Positions 11,690 to 23,491 are shown, counted from the stretch's first letter. The stretch is 64,000 nt of DNA from Brachycybe producta (GCA_036925085.1 JAUPFP010000003.1:4583979-4647978), one strand, 5' to 3'. The notes: a model not told the origin generated them from the sequence alone. Translations and numbers: made by a program.

Positions 11690-12485
11690 ATTTTGTTTGA
11701 AATTTCCGATATTTTGTTTGAAATTTCAATATTTTGTTTGAAATTTCAGATATTTTGTTTGAAATTTCCGATATTTTGTTTGACATTTTCGATATTTTGT
11801 TTGAAATTTCCGATATTTTGTTTGAAATTTCCGATATTTTGTTTGAAATTTCCGATATTTTGTTTGAAATTTCCGATATTTTGTTTGAAATTTCAGATAT
11901 TTTGTTTGAAATTTCCGATATTTTGTTTGAAATTTCAGATCTTTTGTTTGAAATTTCAGATATTTTGTTTGAAATTTCAGATATTTTGTTTGAAATTTCA
12001 GATATTTTGTTTGAAATTTCAGATATTTTGTTTGAAATTTCAGATATTTTGTTTGAAATTTGCGATATTTTGTTTGAAATTTCAGATATTTTGTTTGAAA
12101 TTTGCGATATTTTGTTTGAAATTTCAGATATTTTGTTTGAAATTTGCGATATTTTGTTTGAAATTTCAGATATTTTGTTTGAAATTTCAGATATTTTGTT
12201 TGAAATTTCAGATATTTTGTTTGAAATTTCAGATATTTTGTTTGAAATTTCAGATATTTTGTTTGAAATTTCAGATATTTTGTTTGAAATTTGCGATATT
12301 TTGTTTGAAATTTCAGATATTTTGTTTGAAATTTGCGATATTTTGTTTGAAATTTCAGATATTTTGTTTGAAATTTCAGATATTTTGTTTGAAATTTCAG
12401 ATATTTTGTTTGAAATTTCAGATATTTTGTTTGAAATTTCAGATATTTTGTTTGAAATTTCCGATATTTTGTTTGAAATTTCAGA
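11690..12485. repeat. 21-bp minisatellite array (about 38 units)
   Basis: Unit GATATTTTGTTTGAAATTTC plus one variable base, with CA, CC and TG+C variants. GCG variants alternate with CAG variants near 12060-12160 and 12290-12340, giving a local 42-bp higher-order pattern. Since 21 is a multiple of three, four frames stay open for 259-312 codons (ISNKISE, FQTKYLK, DILFEIS peptides). I treat these as artefacts. Confidence 0.95.
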
Positions 12486-12489
12486 CAAC

Positions 12490-12527
12490 ATAAAAAAAAC
12501 CTCATGTCCTTTACAGGGCACCATACA
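12490..12527. mobile_element. Transposon end shared with the 41.6-kb array
   Basis: CTCATGTCCTTTACAGGGC followed by ACCATA directly follows the 21-bp array. The same end, in both orientations, bounds the 20-bp array element at 41597-42430. The partner end on the left of this array was not found. Confidence 0.65.
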
Positions 12528-12866
12528 GCTTCCCAAAATAGAAAAAAGCATTAAAAATTTAGAAGAAATCTCTACGTCCCTAAAATTGACCATGCAAAAA
12601 CCTATTGTGCGCGTTCAGTTCCTAAGTGCTGTTGAAGCAGCTCAAGGTACTTCATATTGTCTGTATAAATAAAGCTCTCCCCTTCTTTAGGATGACATTA
12701 AAACTACGTAGAGAAAATTTAAATGAGGTATAATTACTTCCCTCTCGCCACATCTTCATCAGCTTTCTCTTCTAGTTCACCAATTTCGAATCCATTTTAG
12801 GTTAACTTAATAATAATACCTTAATGCATAAATTAGAAAAGACGCAGCACAATACTGCAAAATTCG
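12528..12866. other. No gene recognised
   Basis: The open frame from the array runs on to 12672 but shows no domain. Otherwise AT-rich unique sequence. Confidence 0.5.
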
Positions 12867-12870
12867 TTAA

Positions 12871-13642
12871 GAGGCTACATCGCAAAATTACTTGAAAAAT
12901 CTCCACAAAGCGCGCTAGCATCGTTTTTCTATTGCACCCATAGACCCAATGTTAAAGGAAAAACGTTAATTTTTAAAATAAGCAGTCGCGGCTGCAATAT
13001 GTTTATTTTTCATATTTAAAGTTGGCCAATTTTGATGGTTCAAAGTGCAATGTGCACCTTAAATATAATGCCGATCGAGTGATAGAATGACAAAAAAATT
13101 GGTAAGTGCGGTTCTAGTTTTAAAAACTATTTCAAAATCGCGAATTTCTAACTCTCATATTAAACTCCATTGAGTACGCCAAAATAAGAAAAAACACCCA
13201 TTTAAATGTTCGCAAAAATACGTAAAATGGCTTCATTGTGGTTTAATTGTCGTTTCTTTTCTTCTTCAAAATATTGTTAGGTATTTTTACGTGCATTTTA
13301 ATTGATGTTTTTTTTCTTATGTGCGCGTACTCAATGGAGTTTAACATAGGAGTTAGAAATTCGCAATTTTGAAATAAATTTTTAAAAATAGAACCGCACT
13401 TACTATTTTTTTGTCATTCTATCACTAGATCAGCATATATTTAAGGTGCACATTGCACTTTGAACAATCAAATTTAGATTTTAGACGGCTTTAAATATGA
13501 AAAAAATAAACATATTGCCGTCGCGACTGTGTATTTTAAAAATTAACATTTTATCTTTAACATTGGGTCTATGCGCTCAATAGAAAAACGATGCTAGCGC
13601 TCTTTGTGGACATTTTTCGAAGTAATTTTGTGATGTAGTCTC
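12871..13642. mobile_element. TTAA-flanked palindromic element F3
   Basis: TTAA at 12867-12870 and 13643-13646 flank GAGGCTACATCGCAAAATTA and its complement. 772 bp, same landmarks as F2, non-coding. Its right TTAA is also the left TTAA of the next element. Confidence 0.85.
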
Positions 13643-13646
13643 TTAA

Positions 13647-14541
13647 GAGCCTAGATATAGCGTTTAATTCAAAATTTCTCCGAATGTAGGCGCTGCGATC
13701 GTTGTTGATTGAAAAACGGTTTTTTAACGTTTTTTCTCCCGGTTCGAAGTCACATAATAATTAATAGAAAAATAATTTCGCGTGCTAATCTTATAAAAAG
13801 AAAACATCGTGAAGCCAATAGATTAATGCACGTGCTCATTTTTGTGTGATTGTTCTAAGTCGTTTTTAATGGGAGTTCTTCAAATGTTTGGGTGACGGTT
13901 TTTTGGTCCTATAGGACTTAACATGAAGTAAAAAACTTTTAAATTTTAAATGTTATTTTAAAATAGAAAGCCCTTTTAAAATTTAGAAAAAGGAATACTC
14001 CTGAAGGCAATAAACACGCGTAAGTACGTGCTAATTTTTCTGATTGCTCTAAATCATTTTTAATGAGAGTCCAACTTTTGTTGGACGGTGTTTTAGTCCT
14101 ATGGGACTTAACATGGAGTTAAAAAACGTACGATTTTAAACGTTATTAAAAAATAGAAGGACCTTTTCAAAATTTATAAAAAGGAAACATCGCGAAGCCA
14201 ATACATGAATGTATGTGCTAATTATTTCGTTATTGTTCTAAATCGTTTTTAACGAGAGTTTTTCAAATGTTTGTGGGACGGTTTTGGGGCCAATGGGGTT
14301 TAACATGGGGTTAAAAAAACGAACGACTTTGAACCTTGTTTAAAAATAGAAGAACCTTTCCAAAAATGATATAAATCGAGCACGTGAAGAACAATACTTT
14401 TGATTGCATTTTGCGCTTTACTGTATTTGAATTGAGCGATTGTGAGGCGATTTCTTGCAGTTTTAGTAACACCATATAAGAGCACTCATTTGTCTCGTTG
14501 TCGTCTGCTCAAAACAACAAGATGGACGTGGATCTAGGCTC
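13647..14541. mobile_element. Second TTAA element with three tandem ~190-bp units
   Basis: Ends GAGCCTAGAT and its complement ATCTAGGCTC are flanked by TTAA at 13643-13646 and 14542-14545. The interior has three diverged tandem units starting near 13796, 13988 and 14178; each runs from AAAAAGGAAACATCGCGAAG-like sequence through a GGACGG...GGACTTAACATG motif to TAAAAATAGAAG. A further end-like AATAGGCTC|TTAA lies at 14657-14669. Non-coding. Confidence 0.7.
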
Positions 14542-14669
14542 TTAAGGCAAATTCGTGACGTTTAGAGTTATAGTTTGGTTCTTATAGCCATTTAAGGCAA
14601 CTTTGGAGCCGCAAAATTGACCGCGTCTCACGGCACGTGAAATTCTTGGAGTGTCTAATAGGCTCTTAA

Positions 14670-15176
14670 TAATGATTTTTCTTTACATAAACCGTATTTC
14701 ATAATATCATCAGAACTTACAAACTAAATGAACCCATAATATCAAAACATATAAATTTAAAAAAACAAGAAGGGTAATAAGGGTAGGGTCAGAATACAGA
14801 AGGATCTTTTGCAGCTGGGCTCAATATCATTTCTGTGAAGACAATGAATGGTGTCCCATTGTTCCAAAACCCAGTTTCTATATTCAGTAGAATGCACGTG
14901 CAGAAGATTTCTAACCCAAGGTTGTCTTGACTGACGTGGAGTGAAAGCGGGATCGCTGTCACCTTGGGTTAGATATCATGATATCATCATGAAAAAACAA
15001 AAATCCAATGATCCACACTCTCAACCCAACACTCTAGTATGGATTACTGTAATATTTAGCCAAGGACTAATTCCTTCTTAGCTCTTTGGAGATAAGATTC
15101 ACTTTCTTTCTGTTTACATAACAAAATAAACATACAAGACCACAACCTGAACCCAACGAAAGTCTGATGAGGTTAT
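14670..15176. other. No gene; small inverted repeat
   Basis: CTAACCCAAGGT at about 14911 and ACCTTGGGTTAG at about 14960 form an inverted pair, followed by a TATCATGATATCATCATGA palindromic stretch. Slightly higher GC at 14810-14970, but no open frame or splice pattern I trust. Confidence 0.4.
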
Positions 15177-15180
15177 TTAA

Positions 15181-15968
15181 GAGGCTACCATCACTAAATT
15201 ACTTTTGAAAAATCTCCGCAAAGAGCGCTAGCATCGTTTTTCTATTGAGCCCATAGACACAATGTTAAAGAAAAAAATGTTAATTTTTAAAATATAAAGT
15301 CGCGGCGGCAATATATGTTTATTTTTCATATTTAAAGTTGTCGAATATTAAGTTTTTAAAGTGCAATGTGCACCTTAAATATGTGCTGATCTAGTGATAG
15401 AATGACAAAAAATTGGTCAGTGTCCTTCTATTTTTTAAAAACTATTTCAAAATCGCGAATTTCTAACTAATGTTAAACTCCATATAGTACGCGCTCTTAA
15501 GCAAAAAAACATCCATTAAAATGTTCGTAAAAATACGTAAAAATAATTTATAAAATCAGCACGTGCGCCAATGTGTTGGTTTCACGGTGTTTTTAAAATT
15601 ATTTTTAGGTATTTTGTACCAACATTTAAATGGATGTTTTTTTTCTTCCTTATTTGTGCGTGCTCAATGGAGTTTAACATAAGAGTTAGAAATTCGCGAT
15701 TTTGAAATAGTTTTTTGAAAAATATAACCGTACTTACTAATTTTTTGTCATTCTATCCCTCGATCAGCATATATTTAAGGTGCCCATTGCACTTTGAACC
15801 ATCAAAATCGGACAACTTTAAATACAAAAAATAAACATATTGCCGCCGCGACTTTATATTTTAAAAATTAACATTTTTTCTTTAACATTGGGTCTATTGG
15901 GCTGAATAGAAAAACGATGCTAGCGCTCTTTGCGGAGATTTTTCGAAATAATTTACTAATATAGCCTC
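15181..15968. mobile_element. TTAA-flanked palindromic element F4
   Basis: TTAA at 15177-15180 and 15969-15972, with inverted GAGGCTA ends and the family landmarks (GAGCGCTAGCATCG, GTGCAATGTGCACC, CGCGAATTTCTAAC). 788 bp, non-coding. Confidence 0.85.
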
Positions 15969-15972
15969 TTAA

Positions 15973-16543
15973 TGAACATCCACTTGAACCATTCAGAACT
16001 GCAAGTGAAAAAAACACACCTGCAATGCAATGCCACTGTTCAGAAAACCCAACAGCCCAACACCCCTCCACCCCTGGAGTGAAAGGGGGGGGGGGAGGGG
16101 AGGGCACACGGTACAATGTCAGTTAAAAGTATAAACTGACCACAATACAACAAATGATAAGATCCAATCTATCCTTCTTCCAACTTCTCCTCCATCTTTC
16201 AAATCGATCATCATTCATTCTTAACTTGTCAAAAAGTGTTGAAGAAAACAAGAGACAAAATAAGAGGATAACAAAAAATAACAACTCCTTGTTTTATAAT
16301 TATCCGAATACAATCCCAACAACAACAAAAATCCACTGTTTTTCAATTAGGATACTTACCTGGGGGGCTCCGAAATTGTTCCCTAAATATCTCCCCCCCC
16401 CCCTCCTTTTTCTTACCTTGTTATATAAATTACATTTTTTTCTTTCTTCTAAAGTTCAAAGGTCTTTCAATGATATAGCTGATATCTAAAAAAACATTTG
16501 TGAAAGTGACAATGTCACTCACCCTTTCATTGTATGAGGTTAT
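15973..16543. other. No gene; homopolymer tracts
   Basis: A G-rich run near 16085-16103 and a C-rich run near 16391-16402. The open frame 16154-16489 (111 codons, plus) has no recognisable motif and is not called. Confidence 0.45.
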
Positions 16544-16679
16544 CTGAGGCCCACTTCACAAAACTTACAAGTCTTGTCCATAACAATTGTAGGTTACAAG
16601 TCCTTGTAATCACAACATGTTGGTTACAAGGAGTTTCACAAACAATTGTACACAAAACTACAAGTCTTGTCGTGAGTAA

Positions 16680-17371
16680 AGCCGGTATCACACTAGCAAC
16701 CTCCAATGCAATTCAACTTGCAATGCAACCTGTGATGTGACTTGCAACTAGATCTTTGTAATAAACTTCTATATCACACTATGCAACCTAGTTGCCAATC
16801 AGGTTTTCAAAACTTCGTTTATGTCAAGGGGCCGACACATTCGGGTGAATCTCGTACGGTATCGGAAGTCATTTTACTTCTAATCCGCGTTTTACTGAAT
16901 TTTAAAATTTCAATTCTATTCTGGATTATCCAGTAAAAAATGCAGCTTAAAAAGTAAAATGACTTTGCATTCACGCGATCTGCTGTGAATCGTAGTGAAA
17001 ATTCGTACATGACTTTCTTCAATGTCTGCCCCCTTGGTTTGTGTCCATATATTGGGATCAACTAACAGGAAGTTCATAAACCGGAAGTCATGAAACCGGG
17101 AATTCATTCAATGTTACATATGTCCTTTCCGGTAAACGGCCTGATTGGTTGTTTGTCAGAAAATTTACTTCAAAAGTCTCTCAAAGTTGAACCTGTTCAA
17201 TTCGGTGAGACCGAGTCTCAACACTAGTTGAAAAGAAAGTTTTATCAAGTTGCATGTCATATCACACTAAAAACATTGAAGTTGCAATGTCATATCACAC
17301 TAAAAACATTGAAGTTGCAATGTCACACTGCACATTTTATTGCATCAAATGTTGCTAGTGTAATACCGGCT
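16680..17371. mobile_element. TA-flanked MITE with GCCGGTATCACACTAGCAAC end
   Basis: Starts AGCCGGTATCACACTAGCAA and ends GTTGCTAGTGTAATACCGGCT, flanked by TA on both sides. A related copy is at 44292-44970. The interior includes CACATTCGGGTGAATCTC and CGGAAGTTCATAAACCGGAA-like pieces. 692 bp, no convincing ORF. Confidence 0.8.
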
Positions 17372-17929
17372 TAACAATTGTAGCTTACAAGTTGTGGGAA
17401 CAAGTGAAATTGGACTTGTCTGAAACAAGTGAAGTTGGCGAAACTTGTTAGTAACAACTTATAAGAACATAACCTATAAAATAATCATTTCTTTTTTTTT
17501 TGGTGTGTAATTCCATAGTTTAAAAAATGTCAGAAATTTAAAAGGATACATCGCAAAATTGCTTCGAAAAATTCTATGAAGCCCATAGACCCAATGTTAC
17601 AGAAATAATGTTAATTTTTCATTTTAAAGCTGTCCAATATGTAATGTGCACCTTAAATATATATGATGATCTAGTGATAGAATGACAAAAGTTGGTATGT
17701 GCAGTTCTATTTTAGAAATTCACGATTTTGAAATAGTATTTTATTTCAAAATCGTGAATTTCTAACTCGCATGTTAAACTCCATTGAGTACGCCCAAATG
17801 AGAAAAAAAATCCATTAAAATGCTCGTAAAAATACGTTAAAATAATTTTAAACAAGGGATTCAAGGAACCCTATAGACCTCCATTGCTTTAATATATGCT
17901 TTCATATGTCAAATAACCAACTTTTTTTC

Positions 17930-20046
17930 ATTGCTACATGTTTGCGCATGAGTATGCACATGAACACACATGCGCACATGTGTACACACCTTTACACACG
18001 TGCGCGCATGTGTACACACCTTTACACACGTGCGCGCATGTGTACACACATTTACACGCACGTGTGTGCATGTGTACACACATTTACACACGTGTGTGCA
18101 TGTGTACACATGTTCATGTGTGTGCGTGCATGTGTATGCACATTTATGCACGTGCGCGCATGGGTACGCACATTTACGCACGTGCGCGCATGGGTACGCA
18201 CATTTACGCACGTGCGCGCATGGGTACGCAGATGTACACACGTGCGCGCATGGGTACGCAGATGTACACACGTGCGCGCATGGGTACGCAGATGTACACA
18301 CGTGCGCGCATGGGTACGCAGATGTACACACGTGCGCGCATGGGTACGCAGATGTACACACGTGCGCGCATGGGTACGCAGATGTACACACGTGCGCGCA
18401 TGGGTACGCAGACGCACACGTGCGCGCATGGGTACGCAGACGCACACGTGCGCGCATGGGTACGCAGACGCACACGTGCGCGCATGGGTACGCAGACGCA
18501 CACGTGCGCGCATGGGTACGCAGACGCACACACGTGCGCGCATGGGTACGCAGACGCACACACGTGCGCGCATGGGTACGCAGACGCACACACGTGCGCG
18601 CATGGGTACGCAGACGCACACACGTGCGCGCATGGGTACGCAGACGCACACACGTGCGCGCATGGATACGCAGACGCACACACGTGCGCGCATGGATACG
18701 CAGACGCACACACGTGCGCGCATGGGTACGCAGACGCACACACGTGCGCGCATGGGTACGCAGACGCACACACGTGCGCGCATGGGTACGCAGACGCACA
18801 CACGTGCGCGCATGGGTACGCAGACGCACACACGTGCGCGCATGGGTACGCAGACGCACACACGTGCGCGCATGGGTACGCAGACGCACACACGTGCGCG
18901 CATGGGTACGCAGACGCACACACGTGCGCGCATGGGTACGCAGACGCACACACGTGCGCGCATGGGTACGCAGACGCACACACGTGCGCGCATGGGTACG
19001 CAGACGCACACACGTGCCGCGCATGGGTACGCAGACGCACACACGTGCGCGCATGGGTACGCAGACGCACACACGTGCGCGCATGGGTACGCAGACGCAA
19101 ACACGTGCGCGCATGGGTACGCAGACGCACACACGTGCGCGCATGGGTACGCAGACGCACACACGTGCGCGCATGGGTACGCAGACGCACACACGTGCGC
19201 GCATGGGTACGCACACGCACACACACGTGCGCGCATGGGTACGCACACGCACACACACGTGCGCGCATGGGTACGCACACGCACACACGTGCGCGCATGG
19301 GTACGCACACGCACACACGTGCGCGCATGGGTACGCACACGCACACACGTGCGCGCATGGGTACGCACACGCACACACGTGCGCGCATGGGTACGCACAC
19401 GCACACACGTGCGCGCATGGGTACGCACACGCACACACGTGCGCGCATGGGTACGCACACGCACACACGTGCGCGCATGTGTACGCACACGCACACACGT
19501 GCGCGCATGTGTACGCACACGCACACACGTGCGCGCATGTGTACGCACATGCACACACGTGCGCGCATGTGTACGCACATGCACACACGTGCGCGCATGT
19601 GTACGCACATGCACACACGTGCGCGCATGTGTACGCACATGTACACACGTGCGCGCATGTGTACGCACATGTACACACGTGCGCGCATGTGTACGCACAT
19701 GTACACACGTGCGCGCATGTGTACGCACATGTACACACGTGCGCGCATGTGTACGCACATGTACACACGTGCGCGCATGTGTACGCACATGTACACACGT
19801 GTGCGCATGTGTACGCACATGTACACACGTGTGCGCATGTGTACGCACATGTACACACGTGTGCGCATGTGTACGCACGTGTACGCACATGTACACACGT
19901 GTGCGCATGTGTACGCACATGTACACACGTGTGCGCATGTGTACGCACATGTACACACGTGTGTGCATGTGTACGCACATGTACACACGTGTGTGCATGT
20001 GTACGCACATGTACACACGTGTGTGCATGTGTACGCACATGTACAC
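17930..20046. repeat. 30-bp minisatellite array (about 70 units), Z-DNA-like
   Basis: Unit about CACACACGTGCGCGCATGGG plus TACGCAGACG. Variants change in order along the array: a TTTACAC start, then CAGATGTACACA, CAGACGCACACA, CACACGCACACA, CACATGCACACA, and finally CACATGTACACACGTGTG. Because 30 is a multiple of three and the unit lacks stops, several frames on both strands stay open for 600-736 codons. Their products (Cys/His/Arg/Ala/Val repeats) match no family and are not called as genes. Confidence 0.97.
19451..20046. repeat. 596-nt perfect alternating purine-pyrimidine run
   Basis: From the last GGG (19449-19451) to the CC at 20046-20047, every step alternates purine and pyrimidine. 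I checked it line by line. The run is mostly GC, GT/AC and CA/TG steps, the composition known to favour Z-DNA. Confidence 0.95.
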
Positions 20047-20544
20047 CTTATAGCTTTTTTGTCATTCTATCACTCGATCAGCATATATTTAAGGTACACA
20101 TTGCACTTTGAAAACTTAAAATTCGACAACTTTAAATATGAAAAATAAACTTATTGCCGCCGTGACTGTGGATTTTAAAAATTAACATTTTTTTTCTTTA
20201 ACATGGGGTCTATGGGCTCAATAGAAAAACGATGCTAGAGCTTTTTGCAGAGATTTTTCGAAGTCATTTGGTGATGTAGCCTCTTAAAAGAAATACGAGA
20301 TAGTTAATTAAGGACATTCTGTTTATTTTCAAAACACTTGTAAAACAATCTTACCTACCTTTTGAGTTAGTTATATTGGAAATGTTTGGCTAGTAACAAG
20401 TTTCAGCAACAAGTTTGTCAACAAAACTTGTTAGTTACAAGTGATCTTTTGTGGTTCTACAAGTAATTCACTTGTAAACTTATAAAAATTCACTTGTAGA
20501 TTACAAGTGTACACTTGTACTTTTGTGTGAATTTTGAAAAAAAA

Positions 20545-20850
20545 AAATGATTTTTCATTTTCTCTGGTGTGCGCATGCGCGTCGTTTGTTCCTTCTTTAC
20601 TCCTTTCATTTCAATTTCAGTCACCCCCTCCCACTTCCCCCCCTCTACACTTTCCAACCTTTCCAATTTAATATCATGGGGTTCTTGGATGGAAAGGGTG
20701 CAACATATAGTTGACCTTGAGAAAAAAAACAGTTAATTTATTCAAATTTATATAAATTCTGACAAAGGTGTTTGTCCAGCATTAGAGGAAAGACACCTAC
20801 ACACGCACACAGACCTGGGATATTATATATATAATAATAATAATTGAAGC
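20545..20850 (-). mobile_element. Helitron fragment, copy H3
   Basis: Carries the family segments CTGGTGTGCGCATGCGCGTC, the pyrimidine-rich ACTTCCCCCCC part, TTTAATATCATGGGGTTCTT, AGTTGACCTTGAGAAAA, and a 5'-side CACACACAGACCTGGGATATT end. The 3' hairpin and CTAG end are missing. Confidence 0.65.
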
Positions 20851-21120
20851 TTAGGGGAGAAGCATGTGATGGGGGAACTGAACGAAATGTAGCTCTCGTG
20901 TGCCGTATTTTACAAGAACTGTACTAGACTCTACTCTTGTACATTTCATGAATTTAGTGCAATAGAAAGGCGAAAATTGTCACTCAAAATATAAGAATTT
21001 ATTAGAATATTTTTTTGTATTATTATTAATAAAATAAAAAAAATGCAAATATTGTCCAGATTTTTCTGTGGACCACCAAAAATTTCTCGCGGACCATCGG
21101 TTGGCGACCGCTGCTTTACA
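20851..21120. other. Possible hAT end (GGACCATCGGTTGGCGACCGCTG)
   Basis: Near 21092-21115 the sequence reads CGCGGACCATCGGTTGGCGA then CCGCTG. The complement CAGCGGTCGCCAACCGATGG resembles a common hAT terminus. No left end found. Confidence 0.4.
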
Positions 21121-21181
21121 ATGTTTCATTGAATTCACTTGTTTCACCAGGCTTGTATTTTTTGTGAAACGAGGGCCTCAG

Positions 21182-22020
21182 GGGTCATTCGAATTTGACA
21201 CAAGTTTAGCCATTTGAAAATCAACTATAAATTGAGATCTAAATGATTTATTAATATACAGTTTCCACTTGACATTTTGTTCTAATTTAAGCTCCACACA
21301 CATAGAGTATAAATATAAATAAAAAGAGAAATTTTAAGATTATCAAAAAAAGCTGGAACATTAATCATCATTATTATTAGATGGGGTTGATGAAATTAAC
21401 CAGAAATCTATTTTTTTTTTCATTATAATCTGACCTTCTTTAATGTTAACAAGAAATTTTTTATCAAAACATTAGATTGTGTTTTGTTCATCGAATTTCA
21501 ATAACAAGAAACACGTACAAAACGCACGTGTTCAGTGTAAAATGAGTTGTTTACATTGTTGTCACTCATATTTGGAGGGGGGAGGGACATGCCCGAAAAA
21601 AAAATGAGAATTGAAATTTCCGCCCAACGACATTTAGGAGATAAAAAGGGGGGGGGGGTTGGAAGAGAAACCGTGAGAGACAGCTTGGCACCGAATTCAA
21701 GCAACGTAATGGAGACAACTTGTCTAACAAAGTGAACTATTATTCATCATAGGGGTGGCCCCATCACAAGCAATTGCACCCACACATGGCTCCCACTTCA
21801 TTGTCGTCGTCCTCTCTTCAAGGAAACCAATTAATTGAGAAACAAACAACGCCTCATATATAAAATTCAATATAAGTGTAGAAGAATAGAAACAAACACC
21901 CTGAAAATAATCTCCTCCCTCCCCCCCCCTTTAGAATATAATCAACAACATTCAGAGAACCATTTTAACAAGATGAGGTGTGATCAAAAAGTATCAATAA
22001 TTTTTTTTTAATAAATACTG
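21182..22020. other. No gene recognised
   Basis: AT-rich, with homopolymer tracts at 21647-21658 (G) and 21918-21930 (C). Overlapping open frames near 21498-21735 show no motif. Confidence 0.5.
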
Positions 22021-22024
22021 TTAA

Positions 22025-22547
22025 GAGGCTACCATCAAAAAAGCCCATAGACTCAATGTTAAAGAATGTTTACTTTTCATATTTAAAGTGGTCCAATATT
22101 AAGTTTTTCAAAGTGCAATGTGCACCTTAGATAAATGCGAATCGAGTGATAGAATGACAAAAAATTGGCAAGTGCAGTTCTATTTTTAAAAAAGTATTTC
22201 AAAATCACGAATTTCTATGCGATCGTAAGCAAAAAACATCCATTAAAATTGCTCGTAAAAATAATTTAAAAAAAAAAACAGAAAAAAATCAGCACGTGCG
22301 CCAATGTGTTGGCTTCACTGTGGTTTAATTGTGGGTTTTTAAAATTATTTTTAGGTATTTTTTTTTACCAACATTTAAATGGATGTTTTTTTCTTCTTCT
22401 TACGAGCGCGTACTCAATGAAGTTTAACTTAGAATTAAAAATTCGCGATTTTGAAATATTTTTTTAAAAATAGAACCGCACTTACCAATTTTTTGTCGTC
22501 CTATCACTCGATCAGCATATATTTAAGGTGCACATTGCACTTTGAAA
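22025..22547. mobile_element. TTAA palindromic element F6, truncated
   Basis: TTAA at 22021-22024, then GAGGCTACCATC with an internal deletion. The right arm stops just after GTGCACATTGCACTTTG at about 22547, so the last ~200 bp are missing. Confidence 0.75.
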
Positions 22548-22910
22548 AGTAAAATTAATTGGTTCCGATAATCGACGCTCTACTGTAATGTATGTGGTTA
22601 AAATGTTGGAGTCTAATGGTGAACACTCTGTAATGAAAACTAGACTAACCTCCACCTCCAACCATCCCTCCCTATCGGTTCAGATCGATGATCAAATAAG
22701 CTGATATGAAGACGACCCAAAAGTGTCACTATTTTCAGATATCACAATATTATAACAGTGAAAATAAGACAAAAATAAATATTAAATGAATTTCAATTTT
22801 GTTCAGTTTTCCCAAGTTTATTTTGTTTTTTATGTAAATTTCCTACAAAGTTCTCCCTGAGTTGACGGAAACCCTGAGGTTATTATGGTGAGTACCAACA
22901 CAGTATACAT
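22548..22910. other. No gene recognised
   Basis: AT-rich unique sequence between two mobile elements. Confidence 0.5.
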
Positions 22911-23109
22911 ACAGGCATCCGTAGACAGCTTCAGAATTTCTTTGGTGTTCCGCCCTTTTATGAACGTCATCAATTTCTAATTGGTTTGTTAGTGGGTCTG
23001 ATGTCACATGCTCCACCCTTTTTTTATTTCTAATTGGTTGATATTTGGTCTGACGCTTCACAAAAAGGGCGGAGACAAAGAAATTCGGAAGCTGTCTACA
23101 GATGCCTGT
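22911..23109. mobile_element. MULE-like foldback M4 (CAGGCATC arm type)
   Basis: Arms ACAGGCATCCGTAGACAGCT and complement around the shared core (CCGCCCTTTTATGA, GTCTGATGTCACATGC). Same arm type as M9. No clear target duplication seen. Confidence 0.75.
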
Positions 23110-23491
23110 GTAAACACCACATGGCAAATATTTGGAAAAAGGCAGAAAGATCACAGCTCTTGTGATTGCTTAAAAATGTACAACTCGAAAGTCAACAGCT
23201 TTCTTTCCAGTGCTTATGGAAATGTACAAGCTGCTAACTTTATTTTGCACTTTTGCACTGTTAGCTTAGAAATTCTGCATAATTTCTTCTGGATGAATGA
23301 TGGATCACACATGCAGAAAAAATATTTTTTTTTATATTATTTTATTCCATATATACAGAAAAAAAACAGTGCAATTGTTTCTTCTTGCCATTCGGAATTG
23401 TATGTTACAGTATCAGCCAATAGGAAGACATCCTTCAGTAGCATTATACTTTATAGCTCCTCCTCTTAATTTTTTCTCTTTTTTCTATAAA
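23110..23491. other. No gene recognised
   Basis: The open frame 23008-23469 (153 codons) starts inside the foldback and shows no domain. Otherwise AT-rich. Confidence 0.45.

Larger units (their letters stand above)
17542..20283. mobile_element. TTAA palindromic element F5 with minisatellite in its loop
   Basis: TTAA at 17538-17541 and 20284-20287. The left arm (17542-17855) and right arm (20053-20283) are typical of the family. The short unique loop found in other copies (F2-F4, F10, F11) is replaced here by a tandem array of about 2.1 kb. This makes the element about 2.7 kb, against 0.77-0.8 kb for its relatives. Confidence 0.85.
16544..21181. mobile_element. Outer ACAAGT-rich TIR element carrying nested insertions
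   Basis: Left end CTGAGGCCCACTTCACAAAA (16544) and right end (complement) CTGAGGCCCTCGTTTCACAA form a diverged terminal inverted repeat. Between them lie ACAAGT/ACTTGT-rich blocks at 16560-16670, 17375-17480 and 20390-20530, separated by a TA-flanked MITE, a TTAA element with a 2.1-kb array, and a Helitron fragment. No coding region. Confidence 0.65.

Noticed and set aside
11673-12672. ORFs of 259-312 codons, including a coiled-coil-like ISNKISE repeat protein
   Set aside because: The 21-bp unit is a multiple of three and lacks stops, so four frames are open on both strands. No non-repeat domain is attached.
17906-20148. Several open frames of 600-736 codons on both strands
   Set aside because: They are products of a stop-free 30-bp tandem repeat; five frames are open at once and the peptides are pure repeats.
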